From assembly GCA_003501335.1 (NCBI GenBank), contig DNPQ01000432.1, forward strand, positions 1 through 5,415: a stretch of 5,415 nucleotides of DNA, given 5' to 3'. Source of the DNA: Bacillota bacterium. Its GTDB lineage: Bacteria > Bacillota > UBA4882 > UBA8346. The notes under the pieces are model-generated. The model saw nothing but the letters and a program-made list of their open reading frames with translations, had not been told where the DNA came from and did no database searches. The translations under genes were made by a program, and so were the position numbers. Of this stretch, positions 1 to 4,497 are shown one piece after another; the stretch's first letter is position 1, and every line of letters begins with the position of its first letter.

Positions 1-354
1 CGCTACATGTTTGGTGACAATAACATCGCTGCCCAGTCCAAGCACATTGGCGATAGCCACCTGCCCCGCATGAACGGGCGCCTGCAAGCGAGCTTTTTTG
101 ATCGCTGCCATCACCTCAAAAATTTTAGCTTTTGGAATTGGCCTGGAAAGCCTGACGCTCACCAATGGCAGCACACCGCCTTCGAGTAGGATCGAGGAAG
201 CAATATTCCGCTGGGGATTGGCAAGTTCCTGTTCCACATAATCGATCCCTCGTTTGCAGCCTGCTCCCCGTAGTTCCAACATCTTGCCGTCCTCCAACTC
301 AGCCTGCAATTCACAGCCGTTCGGACAGACGATACAGGTATATTTCTTTACCAT
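1..354 (-). CDS. DUF1667 protein, probable Fe-S subunit of a flavoprotein complex (3' end outside window)
   Basis: This is the third gene of the oxidoreductase operon. The 118 visible residues have no stop before the window edge; the family is about this long, so probably only a few residues are missing. The start is fixed by a strong GGAGGTG site at 363-369, 8 nt upstream, and the ATG overlaps the end of the preceding gene by 7 nt, which suggests translational coupling. The N-terminus has Cys7, Cys10, Cys14 and Cys33 in the pattern C-x2-C-P-x-G-C-x18-C-K-R-G. The rest follows the DUF1667 pattern (N-P-x-R near residue 48, then a Pro-Ile-Pro-Lys and Phe-Glu-Val-Met segment). Members are known to sit beside GlpA-like and NAD(P)/FAD oxidoreductase genes. 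The cysteine set suggests a bound Fe-S cluster and an electron-transfer role in the cytoplasm; that is inference. No signal peptide or membrane segment is visible. Confidence 0.9.
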   Translation of the reverse strand, partial: MVKKYTCIVCPNGCELQAELEDGKMLELRGAGCKRGIDYVEQELANPQRNIASSILLEGGVLPLVSVRLSRPIPKAKIFEVMAAIKKARLQAPVHAGQVAIANVLGLGSDVIVTKHVA

Positions 355-1589
355 TTAACACGCACCTCCAGGTCATGAGTAGTCCGCAACAATTGATGAT
401 CAATCCCAACCTTAACCATTTCCGCAGGTACCGCTTTTTTCAAAGTCACCGAACCGACCGCCACGGTTTCCTGCACCACTTCGATAGTGCAGTTTTGCAA
501 GGGCCGTTTCACACGCAAAGCAATTTGGCCATCCTTGGTTCCGCTTATGCGCTGCGGGACAGTGTATCCGATCTCGGGACCGGCCAAAACCTTAATATTA
601 CAAGCAGGCAAACTTCCGGTACGAACGTATTCTGCTACCGCATCCCCCAGATTTTCCGCCTCTAGCGAAACAAAATCCACCAAGTCATGGACTTGCAAGG
701 CATTGCCTGCTGCAAAAAGGCCCGGGACTCCGGTCTGGTAATCTTCATCGACAACCGCGCCTTTAGTGTGCGGATCCAACTCGACTCCAGCCCCAAGTGA
801 GAGTTCATTTTCGGGGATCAAGCCCACCGAAAGGATTAAAGTGTCGCATTCATATTCTTTTTCCGTTCCCGGTATGGGTTTAAGGTTTTTATCGACCTTG
901 GATACAGTGACACCGGTCAGCCGGGACCGGCCATGGATATCGGTAACCGTATGGCTGAGATAAAGTGGAATATTGTAATCGTTCAGGCACTGTTCTATAT
1001 TACGGGCCAGACCACTGGGGTAAGGCAGGATCTCAAACACGGCTTTGACTTTCGCTCCCTCTAGTGTCAGACGGCGCGCCATGATCATCCCGATGTCACC
1101 CGAACCGAGAATAACCACATTCTTACCGACCATGATATTGTGAAGGTTGATATACGATTGGGCCACACCTGCGGTGAACACTCCCGCCGGACGTTCGCCC
1201 GGGATGCCCAAAGCGCCGCGGGTTCGTTCGCGGCAACCCATCGCTAAAATAACCGTTTTTGCCTCCCAGCTTACCATACCGGTTCTGGATACGGTGGTAA
1301 CTTGCCTATCCGGCGTGATCTCAAGGACAGTCGTGTCGGTTACATACGGAATCTTTAACCGCTCCACCTCATCAATGAACCGTTGGGCATATTCCGGTCC
1401 GCTTAGCACTTCCTGAAAACGGGCCAGGCCAAAACCGTCATGAATACACTGACGCAAAATGCCGCCCAATGTTTTTTCGCGCTCGACTATCAAAATATCC
1501 CGAACGCCTTTCTGATACAGTCTGGCGGCTGCCGCCAGGCCCGCAGGTCCACCGCCGATAATGATTGCCTCTTTTTTGATGGTATTCAT
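348..1589 (-). CDS. NAD(P)/FAD-dependent oxidoreductase, second flavoprotein subunit
   Basis: A 413-residue pyridine nucleotide-disulfide oxidoreductase-fold protein. An N-terminal FAD Rossmann motif (I-I-I-G-G-G-P-A-G-L, residues about 9-18) is followed by the G-G-I-L-x-Q-C-I-H-x-G-F-G segment typical of this family near residue 43. A G-C-R-E-R-T-R segment lies near 119, a second nucleotide-binding motif (I-L-G-S-G-D-I-G) near 161, and a C-terminal FAD motif (G-L-F-A-A-G-N) near 291. A beta-rich tail of about 80 residues follows. No CxxC redox disulfide like that of thioredoxin reductase is present. Relatives are the flavoprotein partners in GlpA-like, HcnB-like and opine oxidase-like complexes. 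The frame is open further upstream to 1712, but ATG 1589 is chosen because it follows a purine-rich site, makes a 4-nt ATGA overlap with the upstream stop, and begins the Rossmann domain at the normal place. Likely role: passing electrons between the first flavoprotein and NAD(P) or another carrier. Confidence 0.93.
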   Translation of the reverse strand: MNTIKKEAIIIGGGPAGLAAAARLYQKGVRDILIVEREKTLGGILRQCIHDGFGLARFQEVLSGPEYAQRFIDEVERLKIPYVTDTTVLEITPDRQVTTVSRTGMVSWEAKTVILAMGCRERTRGALGIPGERPAGVFTAGVAQSYINLHNIMVGKNVVILGSGDIGMIMARRLTLEGAKVKAVFEILPYPSGLARNIEQCLNDYNIPLYLSHTVTDIHGRSRLTGVTVSKVDKNLKPIPGTEKEYECDTLILSVGLIPENELSLGAGVELDPHTKGAVVDEDYQTGVPGLFAAGNALQVHDLVDFVSLEAENLGDAVAEYVRTGSLPACNIKVLAGPEIGYTVPQRISGTKDGQIALRVKRPLQNCTIEVVQETVAVGSVTLKKAVPAEMVKVGIDHQLLRTTHDLEVRVKW

Positions 1590-3037
1590 TCGCGCACCTT
1601 CCCCATAAACATATTGGAACCGTTCCGTGCATAAAGAACTTCGGTGACTCCCTTGCCAAGTTCTTCCTGGATAATTTGGGCGATGCGCATCTGGCAATAG
1701 CCTCCCTGGCAACGGCCCATCATCGAGCGAGTACGGTATTTGATACTGGTCATGGTATCAACTCCCAGGGGATTGTGCACTGCCTGTAAAATTTCTGCTT
1801 TGGTAACCTTCTCACAGCGACAGATAATCTCGCCGTAATCGGGGTTTTCAGCAATCAAACGGGCCTTTTCCTCATCACTTTGCCCGGCGAAACGCACGAT
1901 ACCTTTCCGGTTGGGGTTAAAGTTTGGATTGGGGCGCAGCGTCTCCCGGTCCGACAATAATTTCACGACCCGGCGCGCAATGGGTAACGCGGAGGTGAGC
2001 CCCGGCGATTCGATTCCGACCAGATTAATGGTATGGGGCACTTCGACACGGGCTTCAATGATGAAGTCCTTCACCACACCCTCACCGTCAAGCCAGGTGG
2101 TCTGAATGCCGGAATAATTACGGATATAGTCGGATTTATGGATGTGCGGCCACAGAGTCGAAGCGCTCTCTGCCAGGTAATCCATATTCCGCTGCGAAAC
2201 GCCGTAGTAGGTCGGATCATTAACGGCCTCAGCATTGGGACCGACAATCACATTGCCATCAACCGTTGGGGTTACATGAATACCCATATAAGTATTGCTG
2301 GGAACAGGATAGACCGGCATGGGCAGCAAAGACCCAAGCTTTTTATCCAGAATAATATAATCGCCCTTGGTGCCACCAATCCGGTAACCGGGAATGCCGA
2401 GCATCCCGGAAATCTTAACAGCACCCAGACCGGCGCTGTTAACAATCCAGCGGGTATGGAAATCTTCCTGCGTTGTCGTAATGATATAACTTTGCTCCCC
2501 TTGACGCCGGATACCCTTCACTTCGTGGTTGAAATAAAAATCAACCCCGTTCATCTTAGCATTTTCCGCCAAGGCGACGGTGTAGCGGAATGGGTCGACG
2601 ATACCACTCATGGGGGAAAGCATGGCAAATTCACCGATTACCGCCGGCACCATCTGGTGGAGACGTTCCTTATCGATCATTTCCAGTCCAACGCTGCCGT
2701 TCCTTTTTCCATTGGCAATCGTCTTCTGCAGACTTTCATATTCCTCAGTGGTATTGCCGACCAGCACCTTGCCGGTGCGTTTAAACGGTACATCCAGCTC
2801 CCGCGCGACCCGGTCAAATTCCGAAACCCCTTCTACGCAACACTCCGCCTTACGGGTTCCGTTATCATAGGCAAAGCCACCATGGATCACAGCGGAATTC
2901 CTACCACTGGTTTCCAAGCAGACATCTCGGTTCTTTTCCAAAACCCCGATTTTCAGTTCCCACCTTGACATCTCCCGCGCGATCGCACTGCCAACTACGC
3001 CCGCGCCAATAATCAACACATCGTAGCTTTGTGCCAT
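1586..3037 (-). CDS. FAD-dependent oxidoreductase with C-terminal BFD [2Fe-2S] domain (GlpA/LhgO-like)
   Basis: First gene of the operon, 483 residues. The start has an AGAGGGG site about 8 nt upstream. The N-terminal DAO-fold domain (about 5-370) opens with V-L-I-I-G-A-G-V-V-G-S (7-17), with the ribose-binding acid at Glu34. It contains S-G-R-N-S-A-V-I-H-G-G near 44-54, a signature shared with L-2-hydroxyglutarate oxidase and glycerol-3-phosphate dehydrogenase-like enzymes, and ends with G-I-E-S-P-G-L-T-S-A. The C-terminal domain carries Cys406, Cys408, Cys443 and Cys448 (C-x-C, then C-x4-C), the BFD pattern that binds [2Fe-2S]. The expected reaction is oxidation of a hydroxylated substrate such as glycerol 3-phosphate or a 2-hydroxy acid, with electrons leaving through the cluster. 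Automatic annotation usually calls such proteins glycerol-3-phosphate dehydrogenase. The region after the motif at 44-54 looks closer to LhgO, so the substrate is left open. No membrane segment is seen; the protein is probably cytoplasmic. Confidence 0.93.
   Translation of the reverse strand: MAQSYDVLIIGAGVVGSAIAREMSRWELKIGVLEKNRDVCLETSGRNSAVIHGGFAYDNGTRKAECCVEGVSEFDRVARELDVPFKRTGKVLVGNTTEEYESLQKTIANGKRNGSVGLEMIDKERLHQMVPAVIGEFAMLSPMSGIVDPFRYTVALAENAKMNGVDFYFNHEVKGIRRQGEQSYIITTTQEDFHTRWIVNSAGLGAVKISGMLGIPGYRIGGTKGDYIILDKKLGSLLPMPVYPVPSNTYMGIHVTPTVDGNVIVGPNAEAVNDPTYYGVSQRNMDYLAESASTLWPHIHKSDYIRNYSGIQTTWLDGEGVVKDFIIEARVEVPHTINLVGIESPGLTSALPIARRVVKLLSDRETLRPNPNFNPNRKGIVRFAGQSDEEKARLIAENPDYGEIICRCEKVTKAEILQAVHNPLGVDTMTSIKYRTRSMMGRCQGGYCQMRIAQIIQEELGKGVTEVLYARNGSNMFMGKVRE
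1595..1604 (-). promoter_or_regulatory. Ribosome binding site that decides the start of the second oxidoreductase gene
   Basis: On the minus strand the site reads GGGGAAGGTG and ends 5 nt before ATG 1589, inside the last codons of the upstream gene. Together with the ATGA stop/start overlap it favours 1589 over the in-frame ATG at 1712, which would overlap the upstream gene by 127 nt. Confidence 0.7.
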
Positions 3038-3078
3038 TTCCTTTTCCCCTCTTTTAAATCATCCTACCATTTACTTGA

Positions 3079-3087
3079 ATTATATCA
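3079..3087 (-). promoter_or_regulatory. Extended -10 promoter of the oxidoreductase operon
   Basis: On the minus strand this reads TGATATAAT: a perfect TATAAT (3079-3084) with the TG of an extended -10. The predicted transcription start is near 3072, leaving a leader of about 35 nt that contains the ribosome binding site. No good -35 is present: spacing 17 gives GCTTTT and spacing 19 gives TTGCTT. That fits an extended -10 promoter. Read from sequence only; not experimentally supported. Confidence 0.55.
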
Positions 3088-3090
3088 CCA

Positions 3091-3105
3091 TTTTTACTGT
3101 AAAAA
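3091..3105. promoter_or_regulatory. Perfect palindrome in the -35 zone, candidate operator
   Basis: TTTTTACTGTAAAAA is a perfect inverted repeat with 7-bp arms around one central base. It lies directly upstream of the extended -10, at roughly -19 to -33. That is where a bound regulator would block or recruit RNA polymerase. The neighbouring GntR/FCD protein is the obvious candidate, since that family binds short dyads, but no half-site specificity can be shown here. Confidence 0.4.
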
Positions 3106-3241
3106 GCAAAAAAATGCCATAATTATTTCAATTACATCATTCTACAGCATTGTAAGCAGTGCAATCGATATATTCATCCTACCATTCACAAAATCATACC
3201 CCGCCCATTCTATCCAATACGAATCATTGGGGTAAATAACG

Positions 3242-3946
3242 TTACCGTTCTTGGTCAGCGATAAAACGGTTCCGATTATAAAGCAGGTGAAACAGCATCG
3301 CTTGTTGGGCATCTGCGGCCCGACGGTCCCGCACGGCTTCATAAATCTCGCGGTGCGATTTCACAGTCTGCTCATACTCCTGTTCGGCCACCATTGAAGC
3401 AAAGAGGGTGATTCCCTCACAAATTACCGGAATTAAGTTGGACATCACCATATTCCGGCTGCAAGAGGCCAGCTGTGTATGAAAATCCCTGTCTTTTTGC
3501 ATAAAATCCCCCCGCTTGCGGATTAACACTTCCACTTCCTCACATAAACCGCCGAGGATGGCAATATCCTCAGGCATTCCGTTTTGAGCTGCAAGCCCCG
3601 CGATTTGCGGCTCAATAATACAACGAATCTGGAGCAAATCCTCGACCAGCTTCCGTCTGTCCTCCATCAGCGAGAATCCAAGCGGGTCATCAGCCACACC
3701 TTTTTTTGGTGAAATAAAAGTCCCTGCCCCTTGCCGTATGTCCACGATATTACGGGATGCTAAAGCGCGTACAGCCTCACGAATTGTATTGCGGCTCACA
3801 CCGAGTTGCGCCGAAAGTTCATATTCGTTCGGCAGCTTTTCTCCAGCGCCATAGCCACGTTCCCGAATAAGGTGCAACAGTTCGTCGACAACCCGGTCGC
3901 CGCGGGTCTTGTTTTCCATCTGCGGAATTGTTCTCCTTTTAACCAT
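3242..3946 (-). CDS. GntR-family transcription regulator, FadR/FCD subfamily
   Basis: A 234-residue regulator of typical family length. The N-terminal winged helix-turn-helix (about 14-80) includes K-L-P-N-E-Y-E-L-S near 37-45, the recognition helix S-R-N-T-I-R-E-A-V-R-A-L (51-62) and the wing R-Q-G-A-G-T-F-I. The all-helical FCD effector domain (about 95-225) has Asp152, His156, His198 and His220 in the positions that in many FCD proteins bind a metal and help hold a small carboxylate ligand. FCD regulators usually repress catabolic operons for organic acids, sugar acids or amino acids and release DNA on binding the inducer. The gene lies 204 bp upstream of the oxidoreductase operon on the same strand, so it is likely the operon's local regulator. 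ATG 3946 has AAGGA 6 nt upstream; an in-frame ATG at 3919 also follows an AAAGGAG stretch, so the first nine residues are uncertain. Confidence 0.93.
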   Translation of the reverse strand: MVKRRTIPQMENKTRGDRVVDELLHLIRERGYGAGEKLPNEYELSAQLGVSRNTIREAVRALASRNIVDIRQGAGTFISPKKGVADDPLGFSLMEDRRKLVEDLLQIRCIIEPQIAGLAAQNGMPEDIAILGGLCEEVEVLIRKRGDFMQKDRDFHTQLASCSRNMVMSNLIPVICEGITLFASMVAEQEYEQTVKSHREIYEAVRDRRAADAQQAMLFHLLYNRNRFIADQER

Positions 3947-3977
3947 CTTTATTCCTTAATTTTATCATTGAAAATAT

Positions 3978-4010
3978 AAAAAAAATACCATTTCAAAAAC
4001 GAAAAGGTAT
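3978..4010 (-). terminator. Weak hairpin followed by eight T: terminator or leader attenuator
   Basis: On the minus strand, arms at 4010-4001 and 3994-3985 pair over ten positions with one A/A mismatch around a 6-nt loop, followed at once by eight T (3985-3978, the first shared with the stem end). The stem has only three G-C pairs, so it is weak. It follows the end of the broken reading frame at 4037 and precedes gntR by about 30 nt. It could end upstream transcription, or, if transcription begins near 4016, act within the gntR leader. Confidence 0.4.
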
Positions 4011-4019
4011 CTTTCGCTA

Positions 4020-4033
4020 TTTATTATAATAAA
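4020..4033 (-). promoter_or_regulatory. 14-bp perfect palindrome containing a -10 element, possible gntR promoter
   Basis: TTTATTATAATAAA is its own reverse complement and carries TATAAT on both strands; the minus-strand copy is at 4023-4028. Transcription would start near 4016 and give gntR a leader of about 70 nt that includes the hairpin at 3978-4010. The -35 is poor (TTTGTG at spacing 16). An A/T-rich palindrome can arise by chance, so this is tentative. Confidence 0.3.
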
Positions 4034-4142
4034 CCCCTATTCCACACAAACCTGGCCGCGTCGCGCAAGACGCACGATTTCCCTTTCGAACTTTTCGGGT
4101 ACCTTAAACACCATTTTTTTAAAAGCCCTCTGATCTCTGATA

Positions 4143-4394
4143 TAATCGTCCCAACCATCCGGTCAATCTCCCGAGTCGTTCGGGAAATCTCCCCGGCTCC
4201 CGGATCGATTCCCCCAACCGTTCGGATCATCTCCCAAACCATTTGGGTAATCTCCCGAGTCATTCGGAAAACCTCCCCGGCCATTGGGATAATCTTCCGG
4301 ATCATTCGGTGAATCTCCCCAACCCATGGATCGATTCCCCCAATCGTTCGGATCATCTTCCCGGTCGATGGAGCGATTTCCCCAAAGAATCTCT
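4143..4394. repeat. Array of twelve 21-bp tandem repeats
   Basis: Twelve units of exactly 21 bp start at 4143, 4164, 4185 and so on to 4374, with no insertions or deletions; the last is degenerate in its second half. Plus-strand unit positions 3, 8 and 9 are invariant and position 19 is G in all but the last. A typical unit is taatctcccgagtcattcgg plus one base. Units 4 and 10 differ at one base, and the identity extends over 31 nt (4202-4232 against 4328-4358, 126 bp apart), which points to a later six-unit duplication. The period is seven codons and about two helical turns. Spacer-like variable segments are absent, so this is not a CRISPR array. Confidence 0.95.
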
Positions 4395-4418
4395 AAAATG
4401 AATTTATCATTTGGAGAT
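4389..4418. repeat. Imperfect inverted repeat at the edge of the 21-bp array
   Basis: On the plus strand ATCTC-TA-AAATGA (4389-4401) faces TCATTT-G-GAGAT (4407-4418) across the 5-nt loop ATTTA, giving 11 base pairs interrupted by one small asymmetric bulge. It lies about 80 bp downstream of the hydrolase stop. No T-run follows on the minus strand, so it is a poor intrinsic terminator; an RNA-stabilising hairpin or protein-binding dyad is possible. It coincides with the place where the broken gene would need its frameshift. From here to 4497 nothing else is recognised. Confidence 0.5.
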
Positions 4419-4497
4419 AATTTTCATCACTTCAAACAGTTACTTTTGATCCGGAATCCATTTCTGCCGTTTCTGCCATCACCGATTCTAGCCCTCA

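Larger units (their letters stand above)
3061..3189. repeat. Two near-identical 14-bp direct repeats in the operon upstream region
   Basis: The sequence atcctaccatttac at 3061-3074 recurs at 3176-3189 with one mismatch (13 of 14 identical). The shared core ACCAT also occurs at 3087-3091, exactly 21 bp from the first copy, so two copies flank the -10 on the same helical face. The remainder of the 204-bp gap is A/T-rich and holds no gene. No convincing terminator follows the regulator gene, so some read-through into the operon is possible. The function of the repeats is unknown; additional regulator sites are one reading. Confidence 0.4.
4037..4427 (-). pseudogene. Probable broken gene for a Gly-Asp-x-Pro-Asn heptad-repeat protein
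   Basis: One minus-strand frame is open from 4423 to TAG 4037-4039 except for a single TGA at 4163-4165. Before the TGA it reads as heptads of the form x-G-D-x-P-N-(D/G), rich in Asp, Asn, Gly, Pro and Trp, so low-complexity and probably disordered. After the TGA come 41 residues that look like ordinary protein, with Pro-Asp-Gly-Trp-Asp-Asp-Tyr first and V-P-E-K-F-E-R-E-I-V-R-L-A-R-R-G near the end. Pro codons in the heptads vary as CCG, CCC and CCA and Asn codons as AAT and AAC, as expected if this frame was under selection. No ATG begins the frame. An ATG at 4425-4427, one frame off, would join it if one A near 4413 were deleted, giving 129 codons, but its ribosome site is weak. An internal ATG at 4325-4327 gives only 54 residues before the TGA. 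The family is not recognised. Either the gene is decayed with two lesions, or the window has sequence errors, or the frame is fortuitous in repeat DNA. Confidence 0.45.

Noticed and set aside
1590..1712. Upstream extension of the second oxidoreductase to ATG 1712
   Set aside because: It would overlap the preceding gene by 127 nt and add 41 residues before the Rossmann motif; the ATGA overlap start at 1589 has the better ribosome site.
2033..2968. 311-residue open frame on the plus strand
   Set aside because: It lies wholly antisense to the well-supported FAD/BFD oxidoreductase and shows no recognisable domain; long antisense frames are common opposite such genes.
3197..3234. Possible gntR terminator from TACCCC/GGGGTA or CCAAT/ATTGG pairing
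   Set aside because: The two pairings compete for the same bases, the outer one has a long loop, and no T-run follows on the minus strand.
4163..4165. TGA read as selenocysteine or tryptophan
   Set aside because: TGA is used as a normal stop by two genes in this window, the equivalent heptad position accepts many residues with no special conservation, and no clear SECIS-like hairpin follows.
4024..4356. Open minus-strand frame of 110 residues across the array, giving I-x-R-M heptads
   Set aside because: Its ATG has no ribosome binding site at a usable distance, and in this frame the third codon positions are among the most conserved sites of the repeat, the opposite of what translation would leave. 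The tail after the repeat looks random compared with the other frame.
4143..4394. CRISPR array
   Set aside because: The units are contiguous with no unique spacers, and 21 bp with this much variation does not fit CRISPR repeats. No cas gene is present.
4461..4478. Two tandem copies of a 9-mer (tttctgccg, tttctgcca)
   Set aside because: Too short and too few copies to mean anything beyond chance.
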